Assembly (NCBI GenBank): GCA_002340765.1
Contig: DDMS01000016.1
Location: forward strand, 25,298 to 45,302
Length of the DNA stretch: 20,005 nucleotides
DNA from: Flavobacteriaceae bacterium UBA2540
Lineage (GTDB): Bacteria; Bacteroidota; Bacteroidia; Flavobacteriales; Flavobacteriaceae
Direction: 5' to 3'
The translations under genes and the position numbers were made by a program. Of the stretch, positions 6,631 through 13,464 are shown piece by piece (positions within the stretch are counted from its first letter, which is position 1; every line of letters begins with the position of its first letter). The notes beneath the pieces are model-generated. The model was not told where the DNA came from, ran no database searches, and saw only the letters and a list, made by a program, of their open reading frames with translations.

Positions 6631-8976
6631 ACTAATAATTTCCAACACCAATTCTTTTGTTAACGGTTTTCCATTGGCAATTTTTTTGATGTTTTCAAAA
6701 GGAAATAAAAAGGCGCAACCATTTTTATATTCTGAGCAACCATAAGCCTTTTTTCCCTTTAAAATGTTTCCTTTTTGGCATTTGGGACAAAAAATTTTTT
6801 CAGAGTTACTTGTTTCTTTCTTGACAATTATTGCCTTTTTAAGTTCTAATTTTAATTGATAATTTTCATCAAAACGCAGCAAACCTTCAACAGTTTCTGT
6901 GCCTTTTTTAAATCCTGTGAGATTGGTTGTACAGCCCTTATCAAGCAAACGAATCAACTGATTTTCAGAAATTTTCTTTCCAAAAATTTCAAACGGAATG
7001 TTAAAATGACAGTTGTTTTTGTATTCAGAACAACCAAAAGCCGTTGACCCTTTGAGTAATTTTCCTTGTTTGCATTTCAGACATTTTTTTTCAATAAGTT
7101 GTTTGTCTTTTTTTTTATTTCGAGGACGTGAGGACGAAGTAATCTTTTTATTATTAGCAGATTGCTTCTCTTCGTTCGCAATGACTGTTGAATTTGATGA
7201 AATTCTTTTCACTGAATTGTTTGAACGCACTTCATAGACCAAATCATCAACCATTTTTTTCATATTACTGATGAAAGTACCTGCGTTGAATTCACCTCGT
7301 TCAATTTCTTTCAGATTCTTTTCCCATCTTCCCGTCAGTTCAGCTGATTTCAACAATTCATTGTCAATCAAATCAATCAAATCAATGCCTGTTTGTCTAG
7401 GAACCACCAATTTTTTTTGTCGTTCAATGTATTTTCGTTTAAATAAGGTTTCAATAATACTAGCTCTTGTTGAAGGCCTACCGATGCCATTTTCTTTCAT
7501 TAATTCGCGCATTTCGTCATCATCTACTTGTTTTCCAGAAGTTTCCATGGCTCGCAACAAACTGGCTTCTGTGAAGTTTTTGGGAGGTTTGGTTTCTTTT
7601 TGTAAGAAAGAAGGTTCGTGTGGCCCTTTTTCTCCTTCAATAAATGTTGGTAAAATAGCGAGTTCGTTGATTTCTTTTTTAACAGCACTTTCTTCTTTTG
7701 CAAAAACAACTCTCCAACCTTGCGTAATGATTTCTTTTCCTGAAGTTTTAAAGGGAACTTCGGATGCTTTTCCAATAACAGCGGTATTGGCAACTTCCGA
7801 ATCAGGATAAAAAACTGCAATAAATCTTCGGGTAATGCTGTCATAGACTTGTTGCTGATTGTATTGTAAATTCGTTTGAATGCCTGTGGGAATAATAGCA
7901 TGATGGTCAGTAACTTTTTTATCATCAAAAACCCTTGTTGTTTTTTTGATTTTCTTTCCTAAAAGCGGTTGTGTCAATTCGATGTAATTAGTCAATTTTG
8001 ACAAAATCCCACCCACTTTTAAATACAAATCATTGGGTAAAAAAGTAGTATCTACTCTTGGATAGGTGACAACTTTCATTTCATACAATTTCTGAACAAT
8101 TTTTAAAGTATCATCTGCAGAAAATCCGAATTTATTGTTGCAGTGCACTTGTAAACCAGTTAAATCAAATAATTTTGGAGCATAATCTGTTCCTTTTTTT
8201 TTGATGACAGAAACAATTTCAAAATCTGCTTCTTTGACTTTATTTACCAAAATTTTTCCTTCTTCTTGATTTTGAAATCTTCCATCTTCATAATTGAACA
8301 AGGTATTTCTGAAAGTCGTTTGCAATTCCCAATAAGGTTGTGGCTTGAAATTAATGATTTCTTTATAACGATTGACCAACATTGCCAAAGTGGGTGTTTG
8401 CACACGTCCAATAGACAAAACTTGCTTATAACCACCATATTTTAAGGTATATAAGCGAGTTGCGTTCAAGCCCAACAACCAATCTCCAATCGCTCTTGAA
8501 TAACCAGCATAATACAAATTATCGTATTTGTCTGAGGAAACCAAATTCTGAAATCCCTCTTTGATGGCTTCTTCCGTTAATGAAGATATCCAAAGGCGTT
8601 TTACTTCACCTTTATAATTGCATTGATTTAGTACCCAACGTTGAATCAATTCTCCTTCTTGTCCAGCATCCCCACAATTGATGACAATTTCGGCTTTATC
8701 AAACAAGGATTTAACAATATTAAATTGCTTTCTAATGCCAGGATCATCTGTAACTTTGATGTCAAAGCGATCTGGCAACATGGGTAAATTGTTCAAATCC
8801 CAATTTTTCCAATGAGGTTTGTAATCTTTGGGGTCTAAAAGTGTGCACAAATGTCCGAAAGTATAGGTAACTGCATATCCATTTCCTTCAAAATAGCCAT
8901 CCCGTTTGGTGTTTGCTCCTAAAATTTGTGCAATTTCTTTGGCTACACTTGGTTTTTCGGCAATACAGACTTTCAT
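6625..8976 (-). CDS. topB: DNA topoisomerase III, type IA
   Basis: A type IA topoisomerase that cuts one DNA strand through a 5'-phosphotyrosine link and passes another strand through, relaxing negative supercoils and resolving single-strand-linked intermediates. The TOPRIM fold begins at residue 1 with IAEKPS (Glu7) and GDAGQEGEL (Asp103, Glu107, Glu109). SIGRVQTPTL (188-197) and VTYPRVDT give the likely nucleophile Tyr305. NGIGRPSTRASIIETL lies further on. After the core (to about 585) comes a charged linker, then two C-terminal repeats, each with Cys-x-x-Cys and a GCSEYKN(N/G)C zinc-ribbon-like pattern (about 632-660 and 729-755). The linker at about 598-620 is encoded by a palindromic repeat element. 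At 783 residues it is longer than E. coli TopB (about 650). It lies 24 nt behind the GNAT gene on the same strand. Confidence 0.93.
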   Translation of the reverse strand: MKVCIAEKPSVAKEIAQILGANTKRDGYFEGNGYAVTYTFGHLCTLLDPKDYKPHWKNWDLNNLPMLPDRFDIKVTDDPGIRKQFNIVKSLFDKAEIVINCGDAGQEGELIQRWVLNQCNYKGEVKRLWISSLTEEAIKEGFQNLVSSDKYDNLYYAGYSRAIGDWLLGLNATRLYTLKYGGYKQVLSIGRVQTPTLAMLVNRYKEIINFKPQPYWELQTTFRNTLFNYEDGRFQNQEEGKILVNKVKEADFEIVSVIKKKGTDYAPKLFDLTGLQVHCNNKFGFSADDTLKIVQKLYEMKVVTYPRVDTTFLPNDLYLKVGGILSKLTNYIELTQPLLGKKIKKTTRVFDDKKVTDHHAIIPTGIQTNLQYNQQQVYDSITRRFIAVFYPDSEVANTAVIGKASEVPFKTSGKEIITQGWRVVFAKEESAVKKEINELAILPTFIEGEKGPHEPSFLQKETKPPKNFTEASLLRAMETSGKQVDDDEMRELMKENGIGRPSTRASIIETLFKRKYIERQKKLVVPRQTGIDLIDLIDNELLKSAELTGRWEKNLKEIERGEFNAGTFISNMKKMVDDLVYEVRSNNSVKRISSNSTVIANEEKQSANNKKITSSSRPRNKKKDKQLIEKKCLKCKQGKLLKGSTAFGCSEYKNNCHFNIPFEIFGKKISENQLIRLLDKGCTTNLTGFKKGTETVEGLLRFDENYQLKLELKKAIIVKKETSNSEKIFCPKCQKGNILKGKKAYGCSEYKNGCAFLFPFENIKKIANGKPLTKELVLEIISS
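7118..7185. repeat. Palindromic dispersed-repeat-like element inside topB
   Basis: The plus strand shows CGAGGACGTGAGGACGAAGT followed by AATCT (7121-7145), a short spacer, then AGATTGCTTCTCTTCGTTCG and CAATGAC (7159-7185). The two halves are imperfect inverted copies ending on AATCT/AGATT and GCGA/CGAG. Sequences of this type (GTCATTGCGA...GAAGCAATCT) occur as scattered palindromic repeats in many bacterial genomes, normally between genes. Here the element is read in frame on the minus strand as residues about 598-620 of the topoisomerase linker (TVIANEEKQSANNKK...SSSRPRN). It is richer in G+C than its surroundings. I see no second copy in this window, so its dispersed nature is recalled from other genomes rather than shown here. 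Confidence 0.68.
7364..7386. repeat. Short 9-bp tandem repeat within topB
   Basis: TCAATCAAA occurs twice in tandem, followed by a partial TCAAT. Read on the minus strand it encodes Ile-Asp-Leu twice and then Ile-Asp in the topoisomerase core. Being a multiple of three, a change in unit number would keep the frame. Confidence 0.6.
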
Positions 8977-9000
8977 GAATAGTTTTTAATTTGATGCAAG

Positions 9001-9513
9001 CTACTCAATTATTTTCTCAAATGCTAAACGTTTGTCTCCATAACTTGTCTGAATGGTGCCACAATATTGATATCCAAATTTTTTTACAAGGAATTGCATT
9101 CCATGATTGTCTTGATGTGTGTCAATCTTCAAACTTTGGATTTTTTCTTGTTTTAAAAAATCATGAAAATGATTGAAAACATATGCCGCAATGCCGTGTT
9201 TTCTAAATTCTTTGGCAGTTGCCAATCTATGAATAACGCCGTATTTTTCAGTTTCATCAATCAGCCAATTTCCTTCAATGACTTTGTAAGTAGGTTCTCC
9301 ATTTATAGAAAACATTGTAGTTGCTACTATTTGGTATTCATCATTCAAAACTACATAACTTTCTTTATTATCAATATCATTTTCAATTTGTGTTTTGTTT
9401 GGATACCCATTTTGCCATTGGTCAATGTTCAGTGAACGAAGCATTACTTTTGCATCCGCAATAATTTTAATGATTCTAGGAATATCAGCAGTGATAGCAT
9501 GTCTAATTTTCAT
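9001..9513 (-). CDS. GNAT family N-acetyltransferase
   Basis: A 170-residue acyltransferase of the GNAT superfamily, which moves an acetyl group from acetyl-CoA to an amine; the substrate is not predictable. The N terminus IRHAITADIPRIIKIIADA matches the first strand and helix of the fold. The acetyl-CoA pyrophosphate loop appears as LATAKEFRKHGIAAYVF (Arg-Lys-His-Gly-Ile-Ala, motif A, near residues 105-120). The C-terminal IDTHQDNHGMQFLVKKFGY matches motif B. It is a single complete domain. It lies between lysA (77 nt upstream) and topB (24 nt downstream) on the same strand, so co-transcription with topB is likely. A candidate terminator in the gap from lysA suggests it may have its own promoter. 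Confidence 0.88.
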   Translation of the reverse strand: MKIRHAITADIPRIIKIIADAKVMLRSLNIDQWQNGYPNKTQIENDIDNKESYVVLNDEYQIVATTMFSINGEPTYKVIEGNWLIDETEKYGVIHRLATAKEFRKHGIAAYVFNHFHDFLKQEKIQSLKIDTHQDNHGMQFLVKKFGYQYCGTIQTSYGDKRLAFEKIIE

Positions 9514-9519
9514 AAAGTA

Positions 9520-9566
9520 TTTGCATAAAAAAAACCAAGAAATTTCAGATAAAACAAATGAAATTT
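9520..9566 (-). terminator. Candidate intrinsic terminator after lysA
   Basis: On the minus strand an AAATTTCA / TGAAATTT stem (8 bp, 11-nt loop; arms at 9559-9566 and 9540-9547 in plus coordinates) is followed, five bases on, by a run of eight T. The shape is that of a Rho-independent terminator for lysA, but the stem is almost wholly A-T and so weak. The same stem could alternatively belong to the GNAT gene's leader. Confidence 0.35.
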
Positions 9567-9590
9567 AGTGGCTAAAAATACTATTTTAAT

Positions 9591-10829
9591 TTAAGCTGAA
9601 ACAGTTTGTTTTGTCTCTTTTTTTGGAAGTTTCACCATTTCTTGATTGTGCAAAATATCTTGAATAGTTTGTCTTTTTCTGATCAAATAATCTTTACCAT
9701 CAACAACCATTACTTCAGCAGGTAAATATCTTGAGTTGTAGTTGGATGCCATTGAAAAACAATAAGCACCTGCATTGTGAAAACACAATACATCTTCTTC
9801 TGAAATTTCTGCAATTCTTCTGTTTGATGCAAATGTGTCAGTTTCACAAATATATCCTACAACCGAATAATAACGATCTCTACCTTCAGGATTTGAAATA
9901 TTAGTAATATGATGATACGCATCATACATCATTGGTCTTACCAAATGATTAAAACCACTATCAACATGTGCAAAAACAGTGGAGGTTGTTTGTTTTACAA
10001 CATTCACTTTTGCTAAGAAATAACCAGCTTCTGACACTAAAAATTTCCCTGGTTCAAACATTAATGTGATATCTTTTCCATATTCAGTGCAAAATTCGTT
10101 GAATTTTTCTGTTAATTGAATTCCTAGTTGCTCAATATCTGTTGAAATATCATTGGGTTTATAAGGCACTTTAAAACCACTTCCAAAGTCGATAAAATCA
10201 ATATTTTCGAACTGTTTTGCAACATCAAACAGAATATCTGTAGCACGTAAAAAAGTGTCAATATCCAATATATCAGAACCAGTGTGCATGTGAATTCCGT
10301 TTATATTCATACCAGTATTTTTTACAACACGTTTGATATGAGGAACTTGATGTATAGAAATTCCAAATTTAGAATCAATATGACCTACAGAAATTTTTGA
10401 ATTCCCACCAGCCATAATATGTGGATTGATGCGAACACAAACAGGAATTTCAGGATGTTTTTGCCCAAACAATTCTAAAATCGATAAATTATCAATATTT
10501 ATTTGTACACCAAATTTGGCAACTTCTTCAATTTCTTGTAAAGAAACGCCATTTGGTGTGTAAATAATTCTTTTAGGATCAATACCAGTTGTCAAGCAAA
10601 GTTCGACTTCTTGAATAGAAACAGTATCTAAACCAGCACCTAAATTTTTAAAAAACTTTAAAATATTGACATTAGAGAGTGCTTTTACAGCATAATTCAA
10701 TTTTAAGTTTTTAACACCATTAAAAGCGGTTGTTAATCTATTATATTGAGAAGCAATAATTTCTGTATCATATACATACAAGGGACTTCTGTATTTTGTA
10801 GCCAATTTTAAAAGTTGTGTTTTTTCCAC
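9591..10829 (-). CDS. lysA: Diaminopimelate decarboxylase
   Basis: A PLP-dependent enzyme, fold type III, that decarboxylates meso-diaminopimelate to L-lysine, the last step of lysine synthesis. The 412-residue length is typical. Lys49 (LNYAVKALSN) is the expected Schiff-base lysine. HMHTGSDIL (180-188) provides the PLP-barrel histidine. DFGSGF (214-219) and MFEPGKF (257-263) correspond to the phosphate-binding GGGF and EPGR blocks, with conservative changes. Cys328-Glu329 (ICETDTF) and Tyr356 (NAGAYCF) are the C-terminal residues that complete the active site across the dimer. The CETDTF form in place of CESGD fits Bacteroidota relatives as I remember them. Other alanine-racemase-fold decarboxylases, such as carboxynorspermidine or arginine/ornithine enzymes, are less likely. 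It is divergent from parE. Confidence 0.9.
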   Translation of the reverse strand: MEKTQLLKLATKYRSPLYVYDTEIIASQYNRLTTAFNGVKNLKLNYAVKALSNVNILKFFKNLGAGLDTVSIQEVELCLTTGIDPKRIIYTPNGVSLQEIEEVAKFGVQINIDNLSILELFGQKHPEIPVCVRINPHIMAGGNSKISVGHIDSKFGISIHQVPHIKRVVKNTGMNINGIHMHTGSDILDIDTFLRATDILFDVAKQFENIDFIDFGSGFKVPYKPNDISTDIEQLGIQLTEKFNEFCTEYGKDITLMFEPGKFLVSEAGYFLAKVNVVKQTTSTVFAHVDSGFNHLVRPMMYDAYHHITNISNPEGRDRYYSVVGYICETDTFASNRRIAEISEEDVLCFHNAGAYCFSMASNYNSRYLPAEVMVVDGKDYLIRKRQTIQDILHNQEMVKLPKKETKQTVSA

Positions 10830-10838
10830 TTTTTTTTA

Positions 10839-10846
10839 TAATTTTG
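10839..10846 (+). promoter_or_regulatory. Candidate -7 element for the parE operon
   Basis: TAATTTTG matches TAnnTTTG, with a TTG 21 nt upstream (10815-10817) at about the right spacing for a -33 element. It would give a leader of nearly 200 nt before the parE ATG and would lie against the lysA start. No better TAnnTTTG match is seen nearer parE, but the assignment is weak. Confidence 0.22.
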
Positions 10847-10851
10847 AACTG

Positions 10852-10859
10852 CAAAAGTA
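10852..10859 (-). promoter_or_regulatory. Candidate -7 element for lysA
   Basis: The minus strand reads TACTTTTG, an exact TAnnTTTG match, 22 nt upstream of the lysA ATG. A convincing -33 TTTG is not visible; the expected position falls inside the loop of the 9-bp inverted repeat at 10863-10906. Confidence 0.4.
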
Positions 10860-10862
10860 TAT

Positions 10863-10906
10863 AATTTGTTAACTATTCCACGATTTGTTTTAAAATATAA
10901 CAAATT
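10863..10906. promoter_or_regulatory. Inverted repeat flanking the lysA -33 region
   Basis: AATTTGTTA (10863-10871) and TAACAAATT (10898-10906) are perfect 9-base inverted arms separated by 26 nt. They bracket the place where the lysA -33 element should lie. They could be two half-sites for a regulator of lysA or of the divergent parE operon. Their AT-rich composition makes chance a real alternative. Confidence 0.28.
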
Positions 10907-11049
10907 GATTTATTTTGTGTTTTTTCTATGTCAAAAGGTCTTAAAATCCGTTGAAATTGTGTTGATAACTAATTAAGACAAGCATTTTTTTTAATAGGGT
11001 TAAATGGTATTTTAGCAGGTACTTCAAACAGTAAAAAGAACGAGATTTC

Positions 11050-12906
11050 ATGAGTCAAGAAACGAAATATACAGAGGATAATATCAGGTCATTAGATTGG
11101 AAAGAGCACATCAGGATGCGCCCTGGAATGTATATCGGAAAATTGGGTGATGGTTCTTCTCCTGACGACGGAATTTACATTTTGTTGAAAGAAATTTTAG
11201 ACAATTCGATTGACGAATATGTGATGGGTGTTGGAAAATCTATTGAAGTTTCTATTCAAGGAGAAAAAGTTACTGTGCGCGATTTTGGTCGTGGAATTCC
11301 TTTAGGAAAAGTAGTTGATGTGGTTTCAAAAATGAATACTGGAGGAAAATATGATTCAAAAGCGTTCAAAAAATCAGTAGGATTAAATGGTGTTGGAACT
11401 AAAGCTGTCAATGCACTTTCGTCTTTTTTTAAAGTTGAATCAACGCGTGATGGAAAATCTGCGTCAGCTGAATTTTCAAAAGGAGAATTAGAAAATCAAG
11501 AATTATTAGAAGAAACTTCTCGCAGAAAAGGAACCAAAGTTTCTTTCATTCCTGATGAAACTATTTTCAAAAAATACAAATTCAGAAATGAATATGTATC
11601 AAAAATGCTGAAAAATTATGTGTATTTAAATACTGGTTTGACGATTATTTTCAATGGTGAAAAATACTTTTCTGACAATGGTTTAAAAGATTTATTGGAG
11701 GATTATAACAGTAAAGATGACATGTTATATCCAATAATTCACTTAAAAGGACATGATATTGAAGTCGCAATTACACATAGTAAAACGCAATATTCTGAAG
11801 AATATCACTCGTTTGTAAATGGTCAAAATACCACTCAAGGCGGAACGCATTTGACATCATTTAGAGAAGCTTTTGTGAAAACCATCAGAGAATTTTATGG
11901 TAAGAACTTTGAATCTTCTGACGTTCGAAAATCAATTATTTCTGCAGTTGCAATTAAAGTTACTGAACCTGTTTTTGAAAGTCAAACAAAAACAAAATTA
12001 GGTTCTACAGATATGGGAGGAGATTTGCCCACAGTTAGAACTTTTATCAACGATTTTCTAAAGACACAATTAGACAATTATTTGCATAAAAGTCCAGATA
12101 CTGCTGAAAGATTATTGCGCAAAATAATGCAAGCAGAAAGAGAAAGAAAAGAGCTTGCAGGAATTCGAAAATTGGCAAAAGATCGCGCAAAAAAATCGAG
12201 TTTACATAATAAAAAACTAAGAGATTGTAGGGTTCATTTGGGTGATATCAAACACGAAAATTATTTAGAATCCACCCTGTTTATTACTGAAGGTGATTCA
12301 GCTTCTGGATCCATTACAAAATCAAGAAATGTTAATACCCAAGCTGTTTTTAGCTTGAAAGGAAAGCCTTTAAATTCGTATGGATTGAGTAAAAAAATTG
12401 TCTATGAAAATGAGGAATTCAATCTTTTGCAAGCAGCATTAAATATCGAAGATGGTTTGGATGAATTGCGTTACAATAACATTGTGATTGCCACAGATGC
12501 TGACGTAGATGGCATGCACATTCGCTTACTGTTAATTACTTTTTTCTTGCAGTTTTTTCCTGAGTTGATCAAAGAAGGACATTTATATATTTTAGAAACG
12601 CCACTTTTTAGGGTGCGTGATAAAAAAGAGACAATTTATTGTTATTCTGAAGAAGAAAAACAAGTTGCCATGGAGAAATTGAGAGGAAAACCCGAAATTA
12701 CTCGTTTTAAAGGTTTGGGTGAAATTTCGCCCAATGAATTTGTTCATTTTATTGGTGATGACATTCGTTTAGATCCTGTGATGTTGGATAAAGAAATGTC
12801 AATTGAGCAAATGTTGGAGTTTTATATGGGAAAAAATACGCCTGATAGACAAAAATTCATCATTGACAATTTGAAAGTGGAATTGGATATTGTAGAGGAA
12901 AATTAA
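11050..12906 (+). CDS. parE: DNA topoisomerase IV subunit B
   Basis: The ATPase subunit of topoisomerase IV, which with ParC decatenates replicated chromosomes. The GHKL ATPase domain begins the protein: RMRPGMYIG, then EILDNSIDEY with Glu48 (catalytic base) and Asn52 (Mg-ATP), GRGIPLG, and the lid VGLNGVGTKAVNALS. The transducer domain follows. TOPRIM motifs are ITEGDSASGSI (Glu414) and DADVDGMHI (Asp483, Asp485, Asp487). The C terminus has the conserved FKGLGEISP and YMGKNTPDRQKFI. At 618 residues it has ParE length, without the large insertion of proteobacterial GyrB, and a parC-type gene lies downstream, so parE rather than gyrB. Its stop is four bases before the next start. Upstream is a 220-nt gap shared with divergent lysA. 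Confidence 0.95.
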   Translation: MSQETKYTEDNIRSLDWKEHIRMRPGMYIGKLGDGSSPDDGIYILLKEILDNSIDEYVMGVGKSIEVSIQGEKVTVRDFGRGIPLGKVVDVVSKMNTGGKYDSKAFKKSVGLNGVGTKAVNALSSFFKVESTRDGKSASAEFSKGELENQELLEETSRRKGTKVSFIPDETIFKKYKFRNEYVSKMLKNYVYLNTGLTIIFNGEKYFSDNGLKDLLEDYNSKDDMLYPIIHLKGHDIEVAITHSKTQYSEEYHSFVNGQNTTQGGTHLTSFREAFVKTIREFYGKNFESSDVRKSIISAVAIKVTEPVFESQTKTKLGSTDMGGDLPTVRTFINDFLKTQLDNYLHKSPDTAERLLRKIMQAERERKELAGIRKLAKDRAKKSSLHNKKLRDCRVHLGDIKHENYLESTLFITEGDSASGSITKSRNVNTQAVFSLKGKPLNSYGLSKKIVYENEEFNLLQAALNIEDGLDELRYNNIVIATDADVDGMHIRLLLITFFLQFFPELIKEGHLYILETPLFRVRDKKETIYCYSEEEKQVAMEKLRGKPEITRFKGLGEISPNEFVHFIGDDIRLDPVMLDKEMSIEQMLEFYMGKNTPDRQKFIIDNLKVELDIVEEN

Positions 12907-12910
12907 AATT

Positions 12911-13438
12911 ATGACCAACGAAATTTTCATTCCTGATGAAATTATTTCAAACAAAATCTATTTGATACGAAATCAAAATGTGATGATTGATAGAGATTTA
13001 GCGGAATTATATCAAATGGAAACAAAACAACTTAAGAGACAAGTTCGAAGAAATATTGTGAGATTTCCAAATGATTTCATGGTCGAATTGACAGTTCAAG
13101 AGCATCAAAATTTGAGGAGTCAATTTGGCACCTCAATTTGGGGAGGAACAAGATACGCTCCAATGGTTTTTACAGAGCATGGAGTTGCCATGTTTTCAAG
13201 TGTTTTGAAAAGTGAAAGAGCCATTGCTGTCAATATAAAAATGATTAGAATTTTTACAAAAATTGGTGAATATTTGACTGATAACTTCAGTGTTAGACTT
13301 AAAATTGAAGAAATTAAAAAGAAATTATCCAATCATTCAAAAAATATAGAACTGGTTTTCAATTATCTTGATGAATTAATTGACAAAAAACAACAACCAA
13401 CACCAATAACAATTATTGGTTATAAAAAGAAATCATAA
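12911..13438 (+). CDS. ORF6N-domain DNA-binding protein
   Basis: A 175-residue protein whose first two thirds are an ORF6N domain, a DNA-binding module first noted in phages and large DNA viruses and related to KilA-N/antirepressor proteins. The sequence matches the usual pattern: IYLIRNQNVMIDRDLAELY, VETK-like METKQLKRQVRRN, RFPNDFMVELT, LRSQFGTS..WGGTRY, FTEHGVAMFSSVLKSERAI. The C-terminal third (about 110-175) is helical and lysine-rich with no domain I know. It sits four bases after parE and 26 bases before parC, on the same strand, so it is probably carried on the topoisomerase IV transcript. Its target and role are unknown. It appears intact. The position suggests a past insertion of an accessory gene into a housekeeping operon, though no repeats or element ends flank it. 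Confidence 0.88.
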   Translation: MTNEIFIPDEIISNKIYLIRNQNVMIDRDLAELYQMETKQLKRQVRRNIVRFPNDFMVELTVQEHQNLRSQFGTSIWGGTRYAPMVFTEHGVAMFSSVLKSERAIAVNIKMIRIFTKIGEYLTDNFSVRLKIEEIKKKLSNHSKNIELVFNYLDELIDKKQQPTPITIIGYKKKS

Positions 13439-13464
13439 ACTCAAATCGCCTAATTTTTTTTTAG

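Noticed and set aside
12907..13464. Insertion-sequence or prophage boundaries around the ORF6N gene
   Set aside because: I looked for direct or inverted repeats at 12900-12915 and 13430-13470 and saw none; the gene stands alone.
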